Source: Toxotes chatareus (Eukaryota > Chordata > Actinopteri > Toxotidae). From it: a DNA stretch of 64,000 nt. The notes below the pieces were generated by a model. It saw nothing but the letters and a program-made list of their open reading frames with translations, was not told the DNA's origin and ran no database searches. The DNA is taken from positions 14,801,517-14,865,516 of the forward strand of contig CM028891.1 of NCBI GenBank assembly GCA_016801885.1, given 5' to 3'. Both the position numbers and the translations under genes were made by a program. Each line of letters starts with the position of its first letter. Positions within the stretch are counted from its first letter, which is position 1. Shown one piece after another: positions 13,301 to 28,300 of the stretch.

Positions 13301-16300
13301 GACAAAGTAATCAGAAACTGTCTTCCAGCCAAGTTGCTCTTAATCTGCTGAGAGGTTACCTAAAACATCCAGTACATCACGTAACACAGGTCTGCACTCG
13401 CACGGATTACTGTGGCAAAACCAGACTCTTCTTGCTACCTCTGAAATGTAACATGGCAGCCTTAACCGAACTCCCACATGTGTGAACAAAACACTAAGCA
13501 TGGGGTATTACTTCAGAGAGTGTATCAGCTCTGCACATGTTTTTAAAGCACCGGGCATTCGTTTAAGTAAGTGATGATGGAGTCAGGCACAATTTTCTTG
13601 TGTCTTTAAAGCTATATGCCAAACACTTAAGTTCTCCTATGGGAGAAGCTAATTTTCTTCATCCACCCACTGCTTTGAATGTAGGTGGTGAGCAAATCAT
13701 TATAGTACAGAGGCTGTTTTCAGTTTGTGTTCTAAGGTTAAGTTATTCTGTGATCTAGTTCTCAGAGACTCTGCACTAAGCAGAACAAGGCTGTGACGTA
13801 GTGGGTTGATTCTCAGATATGCTCCAGTTGCAGAAGAAAGTTTGTTTTTGCATTCAGTTTTGATGAACAATTACCAAAAACAAGTGTAGAGCGGGCACTG
13901 TCATAGCAGAATTATGGTTTCATTTGGCAAAGCAGGGCACGCCGGGAGGCACCGGTTACTCTGCACTTCTTCTCCAGAGTCAGATTGCAGAGAAGATTGT
14001 GGCCAGATGCAGGGCAGATATAGAGAGACGGTGCGAGGAATGGCCAAAGTGTCAATTGCATTGCTGCCAGGCTCAATTCGAAGGAACTAAGCAGCAAATA
14101 TACCGTATCTAACTTGACCGACACCTTTAACAGACTCCGAGGGCCACTGGTTTTTTTCTCAAGGGGGAGTTTTGATTTAGCAGGTGCATGCAACAGGGCT
14201 GATCAGATACTTGGAGATTTGACAAGAATGTAGACGTTTAGTATAAGTTTAAATTAGTGAATAACTTCAGGGCTTCTGCATGGTTCACCAAGTTAAATTT
14301 AAGACTCCATCCATCCATACTGTCCAACATACATAAGTGCTTAAGCTTTTTGCTAAAACTAACACTTGCTCACCATGAGACTGCAATGAGTTTCCTAGCT
14401 TTTGTAGCAAGCACTGAATAAACCAACTGAAACAATCTCACTTTTAGTTTATAGGTGTATAATATCTCTCGGCAGTCCACAATCAAACTAAACCAAACCG
14501 TCAAACCATTTTATAAGTGACATGACTTTTTGATTAAACTTTATTCAAAGCATTGTGTTCCAGACCTGCAAATACCCCAGACTTACAGACTTCTGTGTGA
14601 ATATAGCTGAGAGACACTTCCATATAACCCCAGATAATCTCAAAATATCAGTAAGAAAAGGCAGCCTGAAGACAATATCAAAGCATGACATAAGGGTGTT
14701 GCACCTTTGTTATCTCGCAGGGTGAAGTTGAGGTTCCCAGCAACAGGTGCAGCAAGGGCGAAATAAAAGCGGTGACCACTCAGAGGTTCGTCCTTATCCA
14801 CCGCACTGATGGTCTGGATCACCTGAACACAACAGGAACACAAAAAGACTTTAAAGATTAGTTACCATCCTGATCTTTATCCGATCTCACTGGCTGATTA
14901 GGTGTTAACTCAAGCTGTAAATTGTTTAATGTGTGCATGCAGTAAGAACTGGCTGTGATTGCCCCTCATGGTATCGCTTTGAGGAAAGCACTGTCGTCAA
15001 GCCTTTTGTATATGCATCACTTTTCACTCTGTCATAGATTTATATACACAGAGGTATAAATCTTTCTTAAAAGGCCAAGCAACAGTGTGAGTAAACTGGA
15101 GAAAATCAGCTTGATTTTGATTGATGGAAAAGATCTTATTTATAATGTTTGGCTGTGGTTTTCTGTCGTTTATCTCTTGAAGTACAGTAAGTGCTTATTT
15201 GGCAAGGGCTTGGAAACCTCTTAGGGATGAAGTGTTTTCTTTTGGGAAGTGATTTCTTCAAAACAAATCATTGTCCACTGGTTATGCTCTCAGTCCTAGT
15301 ACCTAGACCACAACATGTATTTTCACCAAGGAAATGCAAACAGCAAAGTGAAAAAAAAAAAATACACTTTTGAGTTATACATCTCTTTTTATGCTTTATT
15401 TAGGGGGTTTTAGTATGTGAACTAAAGCTTTAAAAAGAAAAATATAACATGTAAAAACGAAATATTTTTTAAATAAAATGAATAATAGTCTTTTGGGGCA
15501 ATGGATTCTCTTTTTCTGGCAAATATACACTACACACTTCAATCTGGACACACCCTTTGGCAGACTTTTGTTTTACTGAATCTTTATTACCATTATTACC
15601 ACTATCACCCAGTAATTTAATTCATTGTTCCAGACAGCTTTTTAATCACCAGGAAATGACAGGATGTGGTCTGTTATGGACATGGACATGGTCAACAGGA
15701 CAAAGCCAAAAGCATTCCAAAGAGGGCATGGGAAAGTTTAAGTGGAGACATAGAAAAAAATACTATGAATTTCAGTCAAAAATCACACTCCGTCATAACT
15801 CAGTCAAATCTGAACACACTGACATGAAACACATATTGATATCATTCACTCTGACATACACTTCCTGGGGATATCATTATCTCCGATAACCATCTTGAGT
15901 AAATGTCCATAAACCCTCTTAGAAATGACAGAAAAAAAAAGTCGCTGCAGTTGTCACAGTGGTTTCTAAAAAGGCCAGTTCTGTATGTTGGTGTTAGAAC
16001 GTTTCCAGATTAACAGAAACATGTCTCATACATTTTCTCACAAAAGTCAATTTTACACTGACCTTATTAAATAAAGAAAAGAACAAGCAGCTCTTCCCAT
16101 GGAAAAAAAAAAACTATTTTAAAATACAAGTATGCCACTCTGACTGGGGTTTAGATTACAGAAGGACCAGCAGGTTTGCTGAAAAACAGTAAGTAATTGC
16201 AGCTGTAATCATTACCTGGGTGAGAGTGAAAAAATAAATTTACTGACCAGGGCAGGTCAGAATCACCCCACTTCCTCTAGTGAAATAAATCATGTCTGAA

Positions 16301-19300
16301 TGGGGTTTAAGAGTGATTTTTCTACTGCTAACTTCTTTCTTTTGGTGTAACATGCTTCAATCAAGTGCTAGAGAGTTAGATTCCACAGCTCAAAAGGCAC
16401 CGTGCTAAACATCTGAGAAGAAAGAACATTAAAGGGCTAATGCTTGTATTACACACATTATTCTTATCCTAATTTCTAAAATCAGAGCTGCCTGCTTTGA
16501 CCATATAAAAAATATATTCAGTGTCAGGTCAGTCCACTGAATGTTACGCTGATGCTATTCAAAATAAATGCATATGTTATGCAGTCAGGCATTCCTACTT
16601 CATTATTACAAGTATGAAAATGACTCATGATAAGAACTGCTCTTGCTTGAGGCAATACAAGACAAGCATTCATATCTGTGAGTTAAAAAAGTGAATGCTA
16701 TTTGTTTCGGCCCACTTTATTTTTCCCCTGCACCCAGGACTAAACAGAATCTTACTCCCTTTATTATATAGCAGTGTTGACAAATATAAATAATGCAGAA
16801 AATCAAATTACCAAATAAACCAATTTATTTACACCCACCAGCATGTGCTGTAATGATTTTTTTATTCATACAAACACGTTATCTGAAAATCAAGTTATCT
16901 CTTTTCAGCAAAAAAAAAAAAAGAAAAAAAATCCCTGAGCTTTAATTTCAGCGTCTTCTGTGCAGCAGCACTTGGCTGGAGCAAGAAAAAAAAAGAGAAA
17001 TCTCACTCAGTACATGCTGTACAGGAGAAGCATATCACACACAAACATGCCATATGGACGACAAATGATAGCCAACACGACGGCCATCAAAGTGGGTGTT
17101 ACTGCAGCAGTGTCCTTATAAATTTAGATCAAGCTTCCTGAGTCCTTTGTAGGCAATCTAGAAACTCAACCCTGAGACAACTCACACCCGTGGACGGGAT
17201 CCAAGAGATTCTTAAAAGAAATTCACACTAAATTATCACATATCCCAGCCCCAAACAGCTCTGTCTAACATCAAGACAAAAACAAAGTTAAAAAAATAAA
17301 AAAAAAGGGCAAGGAAGAAGGAAAAAAATAAAAGCCAATTATCTATCAGTGCTGAGACATGGATTATCAGTTGTCAGCTGTGATTAAATGCTGCTGGTTA
17401 CAAGCTGTCAGGTATTAGGGGTTGGTGTAGGTGGTAAACGACATCCTGCCAATTATTAAAACTGGCAGGCGGGGTGAAAATTCATGAATATTTTACTCTG
17501 TTTCTTAACAAAATTAAAATAGTTTCTCTTTCATCAGCAAAAGTAATCACAAAGTATGTTTTTTTTTTGTTTACTGTTTGATATTGCAGCGCAAGGGAAA
17601 TTTATATGGGGAGCGGAAATGCAAAAAGGTTATCTGCTCTAGTTCAAGAACATTTGGGATATCTTGTGTGTATAGAGACAGTGATGTTTGTGTCAGCTCA
17701 GATCAGTGACAGGTAGAAGCAACAATTGAGCACCTAAACATGCAGCGTACGCATGCTCGGCTGCCTATCATGAAAGCTGCCATTGATTCCGGGATCATAA
17801 TAACTCACATGCCTCTCGCTCTGTTATGGAAATTTCTCATCTGATAGAAACCTTTCTCTGCGGTTCTTACACTGATGATGAATCCTATACACAATTTGAA
17901 CCCTTTGATGTCCTTTGAATATTGCAGATGGTTTCGGAGCTTATCTCTTTCCATTCCTCGCTGCTGAGGGAAAGGACTGTAAATCATCCTTAAATCAAAC
18001 ACTTTGTAATGTATAATGCCTTTCATTAGTGTGGCTCTGATGCAAGGCGTTCCAGAGAACCTTTGGTGGGGAATTCTCTAATGGTTTGAGTAGGGGACAG
18101 GAGGAGAGAGGCATGACTGTAGACATAAATTCTTGCTGAAAGACATTAACAGTGGCAGCAGACTGGTGCCTGTCGCAAGGCAAGACTGAGGAGGCCTATG
18201 AATCACAGAATTAAAGGTTTTTTGAGTTTACACACAGCAGTGTGTCAGATCAAAGAGGATATAAAAGGACAAAGGTGTCTCTATTTGTAGCTTTGGTGAG
18301 GGAAGAGGAGAACGTGCAAACAACAGAGGCATGCATACACACACACATTCCCATACACACTGACCGGCACAGCATTGATTGAAAACTCTGCAGAAGAATT
18401 AAGCCACTACGCAATGACAGTGGGCCTCACAAAGTTTTCCACCTCAGTCGACTGTAAAAAACTTTTAGCAACATTTCAACTTTTCACTCAGGATTTTTTT
18501 GTGTGTGTAAACAGATGTATCAAAGTTTCATTTCTTCAATTTAGACCATTTCTTTATTAATCTGTCTCTAAAAAAAAAAAAAAAAAACACCTTTATGTAC
18601 ATGACATACTAAAGCACTGGAGGAAACCTCTGAGGTAAAACTGAGAATCATTCACAAACCAACAATCATGGCATTTCCAATGAACCTGAAACTAATGACA
18701 TATGGTACTACCCAAATAAGGCATGACAGGACAGTCCCTGTAAATACAGGGAAACAAAACCCAAGCAAAAACTCAACAGAACTTTTCACAAACTCAAACT
18801 GCAACAAAAAGTCGCAGAGCCTTCACCTCGTAGTCATCAGCTAACGTGCACGATGAAAAGTGATTATACTCATTTTAATGAAGTGATGACTATAGAAGAC
18901 ACTGACATTGCCAACTGGATAGGTGACACCTCACAAACAGTTATTAACACTTCTCACTGGCTTTCTAATTGGGGTAAATGCGCCATTTTTAATGTTGTGC
19001 CACACCACATCATGCGGATGCATATAATGCTATGAATAATTAAACATGAATACTTAAACACTTCTCATAGTGTGTATCTCAGATACATGTAGGGCTTTCA
19101 AAACAAAAATGTATTCCAACTGAAATAAGTACAAAGCATAGAAAAAGTTGGCATCAAAAACATTACTTGGACAAAATCTTAGTCCTGTTTATTTTTTTAA
19201 AATGAGATATTTCCTGACCTAGAAGGATTTTTGTAGAGATGTTTTTATATATTCGGTACTGCTAGTGATGTGAGCTAACGTAGCATGGCTTTCACTGAGG

Positions 19301-22300
19301 CTTTGGTGGGTGAAAAAATCGGAGCAATAACGAGCTTGAATAACACTTTCCTCATTTTGACACCAGCAGAGTAAACACTACACTGGATTTTGAAATCTAT
19401 TCCTTTAGTTCTTTAAAATCTGAAGTCTAGTTCCAAATGCTATATTTTTCTTGAAAGTGTCACAATTATCAGATTGTAAACTGGATATGACTAAATTTTT
19501 CATTTAATCCACTGAAAGCCCTGTTGGCAGATGAGTCACACAATAAGATCAAGCCAGTCACTTGAAAGTTGAACTAAGAGTATAAATAAGCATTGCATCA
19601 AATAGGTGGCACTCGTTGCCATGGCGATATGACAGCTGTCACCAGGGGTTGTGTTGATGAAGGAAATGGTGGGCCTGTGGTTTTCACACCCCTCACTCTC
19701 CGCTGCGCCACCATGGCTTCCTATGACATAGACGCCCCAAACATCACCCACATGTGACACCCGTAACTTTGAAAGATCAACAGCACCCGCTCACACATCC
19801 CACCCTGCTGTCATCACATGAACACAAACACACACACACGCATACACATATATCAATTCTAATGGCAATCAATATGTGCCACACAACAATTGTCATCTTT
19901 CAGTCTCTTCTCATCTTTTTCTAAGTCGGATCTCTCGTTTCACATTGATTATCTGAATCGTTCGCTGAGACTGATCTGGTCACAAGCATGTTTGCTGGCA
20001 TGATCCTGACAAGCCGGAACTGCTGAGGCTAAAGTGATCTCCTAGTGAGATCTGAGATTAAATTTGCTCCATGTTCTGTCTTTTTATAGAGCAGACAGTA
20101 TGCTGCCACACACTAATGCTTTCTGCGTCCCTTGCGCCTTGACATATCTGTTTTCATCTCCTACCTTGATGCAACACCTCTAATGACAACTGGAGGTGTG
20201 AAGATATTTTTTGTTGTTTGTGTGATGGATGCGACAGTTGAGGCAGTAGTTAAGAGCCGGTAAGTAAGGCAGTTTTGAATTGGGGGGAGGAGGGCTCAAA
20301 TTATAATCCCGTGGGCCTCCCTTCAGACAAAAGTGAGATAACTGTCGCCCATACCCAAACTGCAACTCTAATTTTAATTGAGGTTTTTGTCTGCACGTTC
20401 ACAGGAGAAAGATGGCTATATTTTTTTTTTTGTCTTTGTCTTGGGTGATAATCATGCTTTAGGTTGTAGAACTATAATGACCATAATGTTTTGGGCAAGG
20501 AAAACAGGTAGTACAATCATACCAATATAAAAGTATGCCAAGTTAGCTATCAGCAGTTTCTGTTTGCAGTGTACCCATGGCTGTACAGGCAAGTATCACT
20601 GAATTACTTTCATACTGAATGAATCCTAAAAACAAGATGATTTTGAGGCAAGTTTGGGAGTTACAAGTTGAGTCTTTTTACTGAGATTTCTAACCAGATT
20701 TATGAATGTTTATTCAGCTGGGAGTGCGAAAATATTTTTTGTTCTTGGTGTGATTGATGTGACACTTGAGGCGGAAGGTAAGAAGTGGCAAGTAAAGCAG
20801 TTGTGATTGGAACTGAAAAAAAAGAAAAAAAAAACATTAGAAATGTTCAAGACCAGGGATTTTCAGAGTCTGACACTGTGGGCCTTCCTTCAGACAAAAT
20901 CGAAACAACTATTCAAAATGGACATCAGAGATATTGATATCCTCGGGAAGTGTAAGTTACACTGAATCTGCGGCAGGCATTCAGGCACTGAGGAGTTATC
21001 TCACCTAATATTCTGAAAACCTCTGTTCTTGAGTACCAAACATTCACAAATGTCTAGGGGATGCTGAGCCTCCTCTGGGATGCTGCTGGAGTGCAGGGAG
21101 GGGCAGGGGAGCAGATTGGGGGCAGCAGAATGCCAAGTCCACTCATGTATGTAATGGTTACACTGAAGTGATTGTACAACGTGACCCCCCCCCCCACCCC
21201 CCACCATCCCCATTGCCCCTGCCCCCTCCACCCCATCATAATATCAGTTAATATTATGGCAGAAGACAGACGCACCGATGATCCGTAACAAGTGGCATCT
21301 CTGGAGAGAACCGGTGCCATGAGACGGCCTTAATTAGGCCTGAAAAATGGCAAGTTATTCCATCCCTGCACTCTCTGTTAATCTGTGCTACAGAGCCACA
21401 GAGTCAACTCTGGCCCCAACTGGCAAATATTATTTCATCTTTGTCGCAGCTGTGAATAAGCCAATGGGCGTGACAGCCAGTGGGCGGCCTAAGATTTTTA
21501 ACAAAGCTTACAGGGAAGCAGACGCCGCTAGTACAACCAACTGTTCGCTGCTACTGCCGGACATACAGTCCACAACAGGAGCATTTTAATTAATTAGGAA
21601 TCAGGGAGGTGGTGGAGCACACATCTGACAGGTTACAAGTCCACCCAGTCTGTCTGCTAACAGACAGCCGACACCTAGTTGTAATTCAAACAGTGTTTTC
21701 GTATTCAAATGTCAACCCCTCTCTTTCTCTTTGCTCTGTATGTGTTTTTGGGTGTAAATTTCATCATGAAATTTTCATTTTGCCTTCCTTCATTATTCAG
21801 TCTGAAGGTGAAATCCCACTGGTACACTTCAGTGTTGCCTAAATAGAAGACTGTATTTGAATGGGATTGAATAGAAATTGGAATTAGCTGAAAATAAAAA
21901 TAAGCCTGGAGTAGTCTAACACAACGGTGAAGAATATGAGAAAAAAACAAAGTCCCACTTGTGTGTGTGTGTGTTTTTTTTTTTTGGCCTTTTATTTTTG
22001 TATTTAACCATATAATAAGATATATACATGATTTTCAAATATTCCACAGGTGAAATATAAGAAATCACATATGAGTACAACACTTCCATGTACATGTAAA
22101 TACCTCTTTGGGCAATAAGAGGAAGAATTTATCTACCTTCATCATTCAAAAAATTCTTTGGAACATTTCACTGCAGTTGAATTGAAGTGCAGGTAAAAAC
22201 ATTTCCACACACACAGTATTATGTATGTTGGAAGTGTCTTGACTGTTAGCACGGTAAAACATGCTCCGAGCTATAGCAGCCCATTGATGACTGCACCACT

Positions 22301-25300
22301 TTAAGACTATATGGACAGAATTTGAATGCAGCACGTCGGCTCTCCAGGTGCATGAGGACAGAGGCCTCCGTCACCAGAAGCTCCTCGCTTTACAGCAGAG
22401 TAGCTCCTAGCTACACCTGGGGGGGACCTCACAGCTCAGCTATCACTGGCATTGAGTAAGCAATCTGTCTGCTTCAGCTGAGTAATTACAGATTTGCTGT
22501 ACCTTTTCCTGCTGATGATGCTGTCATGGGCCATGGCTGTTGCTATCTCCTGGGGGGCGGTTTGACTGTTGGGGAATGGCTTTGTTTCAGTATTGTCATA
22601 GTCTCTTTGCCATAATTTATCAGGCACTAGTGCGGAGAAACATACAAATTATCTTCTGAATTTGAAAGTCAGGGTGTATTGATGGGTGATAGATAGTTGC
22701 TCTAAATTTGATGTCACTGAGCAACAACAATCATCTGAGGATAAGTCGCGGGATCATTAACCAAAAATAGACATTCTGCTGTGGTAGAATGCATTCTTCA
22801 ATAACTAATAATATAGAGGTACTGTTTATTCCAGCAAATACTCTGTACCCTAAGGCTAAAATCTGATCAATTAAATTTGAATTTAGCAATATCTCAAAAT
22901 ACCTCAAGGTAGGTTGAATTTTATGTACTGAACTTCACTTTGTTTTTTTTTTATTTTCACAAAACAAATGCATGGCAAACATAAACATACTTCAAACACT
23001 CAACACACAGCAAACAAATACCTGTTAGGAACTGAGAAGAAAGACCCACACTGTAGTCAAGCATCATGCACACAGTAAAAAAATAAATGCACACATGAAA
23101 TATAGTCTCTCATTTTTGCAAATGAAATCATTTGCTATTTTTGTTCACCCTACCGTGAGCACGGTGACAAACAACCACGAAATATGAATGCAAATAACAT
23201 ATTTAAAAGGGCCTAATAGCCATTTCCAAAACAATGCATCATTCTGATCAATTGTACTTATTCAGGTCTACACGCCTCCTTTACCCTTCGCCTCTGATTG
23301 TATTTTCCAAATGCCAAGAGCAGACAAATCGCAGCCGGAGACACACAAGTCATTTAGTAACAATGAGGCCAAATGCTAAACACAGGGAAAATGCAATGCA
23401 TGGCCACAGCTTCTTTTCCTGGACCAAATCTCCCAGGTTCCCTTTCTCATGATATCGTGATGCATTTAATACCCTTCTGCTCTCCGTGGTGATCATCTAA
23501 TTACAAAGGGCTTCGGAACGGAAAGTCAAACCAAGGCAGAACACCACTACGTCACAACATGAGATATCACATTATGCTGTGATATTATTGTGGATTAAGA
23601 CCACAGGCAGAGTGAGGCACTATCATTAATTTAGCTGGCTTTGACAATATGGAATGAGAGTAACATCTCTAATGAACGATAACACCTACAAAACCTGCTA
23701 TTAAATCATAAGGATGTGTCTCATACTAATGATACCGTCTCCCTGGAATGACCTCGAGCTGTGGATTGAGTATATGCACAGTGGACTTATTTTGAGGAAC
23801 AAGAAAGACTTTTAATGGCTTTGAGAGTCAGCAGGCTGTCTTTGTGAGTCAAACCTCAAGCAAGTGTGGGGAGAGAAAAAAGGAAGAAAAGCTGGACCAA
23901 CTGCAGGGACATTTCAGAGTCTTACCTGTCCTGGTATGGCATTTTCACAGAGGAGAGTTTCATAGTCTATGGCAAAGACCGGGGCATTATCATTTATGTC
24001 CAGCACTGTAATGAGAGCGATGCCTTTTCCAATTTGGGTTGGGTCCTCTGAAAGAAAAAGAGAAAACAGCCCCTGTTTATGTCAAAGCTTTCAGAAAACT
24101 TTCTTTTACACACTTTAATTCTGCCTTAACTTCACGTTGATGCACTTGGCCAAATTATGGAATATTGATCTTTCTCATGTTTTTTAATTAATCACAAAGG
24201 AGGAGAAAAGAAGTGCTGCTGTAATGAAATATGCAGTGTTCTTCCAACAGCTGGCGTCCTTACCCTTTCTGCTGTGGATAAGCCAAAGTGATTTCACTTG
24301 GTTCAGGTTTGTTGTCGGGGAAGGCTGCGTGTGTGAACAGTGGGCTTCACGCCTCTGTCTGCCTGACACGCACTGATGGCTAAATGGCTGCGTCTGAGTG
24401 CAAGATGATGATTTAGCCTGGCGTCGCCGCCATGCCAGCCAGAGATGACGCGCTGACATTCGGGCCGGCTGATTTGATGGTGATAAAAAGGACGTAGGGA
24501 GCCTCGGGCCACAGACTTGTTGTCATTGGCGTGGTCCGGGCAGAGCGGATGAAATGTGAGTGACTGCAGCTCAAATGCACAACATCCCTCAACCAAAGAG
24601 TCCCTGCACCCTCTTCAGTTACAAAGAATCCATTTACTATAAATACTGTCATAAGGCGTACAGGGCAGTGGATTTCGTTGCCAGTCCATGAACTTGAAGA
24701 TGTTCTCAGCTGAAAACAGCGCCCGAGTGTCACTATGTGTCAGAAGCTAGTACCTCATGCATGAGGGACTGTTGTGACATTTCATATGGCTATTATTATG
24801 TGCTGCCTTCTCTTTGTTGCTATATCAGGCAAGCGCTCACATTCGGGAATCAACCGAGTAGTGTGTCTGTGCGCCGTTAGATGTAAATAAAAACACATCT
24901 TTGAAGCAAAGAGTGATAAAAAGATTCTGAAAAAAAATGAATACCCTTTTCACACTGTTCAGTCTGAAGATGTGAAAGCAGAGGAACTGACAGGCTGGTT
25001 GTCTTTTTCAACTTATACTGATGTGATGCAGCTGTCTAGAGCACTCAGCAGATCATGTGCAGATGATTGTTGTCCATTGTGTTTGTGTGATGGCGGTGGA
25101 ATGATAGGAACACTGGGAGAAAAAAAAAAAAGAAAATGCACTCGTGTCCTTGGAGCCATTGAGAGATGAACAAAAAGGCATGCGGCAATTCTTCACATCA
25201 CATTAACATAGGGTGAGATAGCCCACCCTTAGTCAGCATCTCGGCCCCACTCAGGGAGACATGGAGGTCAAAATGACCGTCCTGTGCGTGAATTAACATT

Positions 25301-28300
25301 CCCCGACAGCCCTACAACGACCCCAACAATTGTGTTGTCCACAGCAGAGAAGGCTTTGGGATATTATGAAGAGGATAATAGCACAGAGAGGACCTAAGGT
25401 TTATACTGGTGACAAGCTAGCAAGCTAATTGACCATTCGCTAAACCCCAGTGGCAGATTTACCGCTCGAAATTCTTTCTTTTTGAAACAATGGGTCCCTG
25501 ATTTCAGACAGAGGTACACAAAAGCAGTCTTCTCATTTCTAAACAGTGGCCATCAGTTCCAATTAAAATGACAACTGTAAGTGGCAGATTTTATCTGATG
25601 TAGCTAGCTAGCTAATTAAACTATCGTTAGTGGCATGAGATGGTTGAAAACCCTTTCTGCGTTTGACTTTGTTATGTTTCTATCCAATAAAAGGCTTACA
25701 AATGGCTAAACTTGATGGCTACACATATATCTTACTATAATAAAGCTGAGGCTAAAGCTAACAGGTTCCAAAAAGTCAGCATCCTTACCAGCTGATGATC
25801 CATGCAGAAGACATGAAAATAAGGAAACAGCATTGTTTACGTATTGGTGTGCAGAACCAGTTTGTCATATCATATATGACAAAAGTTTCAAACACTATAC
25901 ACCTTAACAATATGATTTAACTTTAAAATAAGGAATAACCATTATGTTTGGTGAGTATAACACTGGATAAGAAAGATCAGATCAATTTGGAAAGGCTAAA
26001 AATGATCACCCTCCACACCCTTTAAAAGTATCATCTTACTTAAGGTTGTTTAGCTATGACTGAACAGTCAATGTTGGGCAGATGGGTTTAGCGAACAGTC
26101 AATTCTGACCAGTCTTGCAGATTTCAGAGTGTTTGCTGTATGTAAGCTTACGGCTCTCAATGGCAAAGATGGTGAGGTTGTGGACTGAGTTAGCCTCTCG
26201 GTCCAGAGGCTTGGCTGTGCTGATGACCCCACTTAAAGCATCCACATTAAAGAAGCGCTCCAAGTCTGTGTTCCTGTCTATGGAGTACCTGCACACAAAC
26301 ACACAACCACACACATAACCATCATACTTTTAAAAATTGCTTTTGAACAATGGTATTGATCTGACATTTTAGCGTTCTTCTAAGGAAAAATTATGATAGT
26401 TTTCTTCCATCAAACTACAACTCTTTCTGTTGATACATTTCATGCTTTTTATCAATTATCAATGAACCATGTTCACACTTTATATAACATGTAAGATTTT
26501 TCTTTTATCGGTGCCATAAAAGTGCAGATAATTAACACAAGTGCAGAGATTACTTGAAATTCAGCATGCAACAGGTGCCAGGAACTTTTTACCACGAGTG
26601 AAACAAAACCCTATTAAATTTTGATAAAACTGAAGGCTGTCTACTTGTCCCTCAGCACACAACGCTGATCAAATCCTTTCAATACACAGCAACTCATATT
26701 TCTAGAGAAAATTACAACTTCAATTAGCCTACATCCAAAGGGTATTATTGCAATGTAATTTGACTCTTGTGGCTGCATTAGTTCCACAATAATTTTAATT
26801 TCAACAGATGTAGTGAAATATATTGCAGACACTAATAACAGTCACAGGAGCAAAAAGAGGCAATTTACAGCTACAATGGTGCAGTAATTTGATTTTCTGA
26901 TTAAGATTACTAACAATCCTAACAGACGAAGAATACCATACAATATTCATTCAATTAATGCAAAATAGGTAGAGATCTTGAGAGTGACACAGCACAGATT
27001 GGCAACGTGAGTGCTTGTTTTGAGTCATAAATGCCACGGCACAAGTGTTGAGCCTTGACCCTCCTGCAGGAATGCCCTTCTCTTGTTCAAGATGGCATTT
27101 CACTTTTGCAAATGCTGCAGTCCTTGCCCACCCCACCATCTGGCACTGTCTCTGTGACAGCCACACGGGGACTTCCGAGGGTCTGCAGATTCTTTGTGAT
27201 TGTAGATAATGTGGAGCAGTTGACTGGTTTAGCCCATTAGTCTTCTTTTCTTTACTGCTTCGTTTTATTAGGATCCTTTGGGAAACTCAGAGTCCCTTTA
27301 TTCTACAACAAACAGCTCTAGAAAAATAGTCTCATCAAAGGGGCTGAGAGAGCATATAGATTTAAAGTTGCGTAATAGCATGTGAGCAAATCGTTAGTAC
27401 CTGATGGCACTGTTGGAGGTGTCTGGGTCATGGGCAGAGACCCTCCCGATTGAGGTGCCCACTTTGGCGTCCTCCGAAACAACCATCTTGCTAAGTGGTG
27501 CGGAAAAGATGGGTGGCTCGTTCACATCTTCCACCGTCACCTTGACTGATGTTGTGTCGCTAAATGGGCCTAGGCTCAAGAAGTTGGAGTCAATATTCCT
27601 GTTTGTGGCTTCGATTCTCAGAGAAAAGCTGCTTTTAGTTTCGAAGTCTAGAGGCTGGAGGAGACACACAGGAAGGATACACAACATAAGAGAGACATCT
27701 TCACTTTTCTTGTCAAAATAAGAGAGGTAAGCTATGAGATAGCACAGACGTTCTGTATTGGAAATGTAAGGACTGCACCGCTATACCTACTCCACATTTT
27801 CAGGCAGTTAAGAGTGAAGGAACAGTTTATATATGTATGTAAATCTGTAAATCATCCATAAAAAGCTGAGATATTGATCCCAATTAAGGATGTGGACACT
27901 AAAGACCCATTACAATTTAAAATGCAGTCAGACTTAAACAAAGTCATTTGCTGATGGATTATAGCTAGTTTGTGCTGTGAAAGCAATTATATTGATTTTT
28001 TAAAAAAGGCACAACATATTGTGAAAAGTGTTGTGAAATGAATGCTTTTGAAACATTTTGTCATTTTGTCTGGCTTATTGAACTCCCCATTGCAACATGT
28101 AATATACTGCAGGAGAACATTGATTTGACTCTTTCACCGTTGGTGAACCCAACCCAATGTTGTAATTGTCAGACTTTGCTGCAAAACAAAGGATCAAATC
28201 GGCCCATCTGACAAGTATTGCTAGTGCCCAACAATGGCTCTCTCTCTCCTACAAAAGAGCTGCAATGAACTGTCACATCCATGTGGCCTGAGGAGACCAT

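Larger units (their letters stand above)
14823..23925 (-). other. cdh20: cdh20 intron (9.1 kb)
   Basis: GT-AG intron within EC5. It contains A-rich tracts at 16.9-17.3 kb, an RFX-like plus MEIS-like motif pair (19615-19641), a diverged local duplication (20192-20345 and 20720-20912), opposed G-rich and C-rich tracts (21090-21233) and a (GT)n(T)n tract (21960-21985). No exon seen. Confidence 0.85.

Noticed and set aside
24184..24733. Three overlapping minus-strand frames of 91-106 residues in a cdh20 intron
   Set aside because: They overlap in different frames, which is what a GC-rich stretch with few stops produces. None resembles a cadherin exon or another protein.
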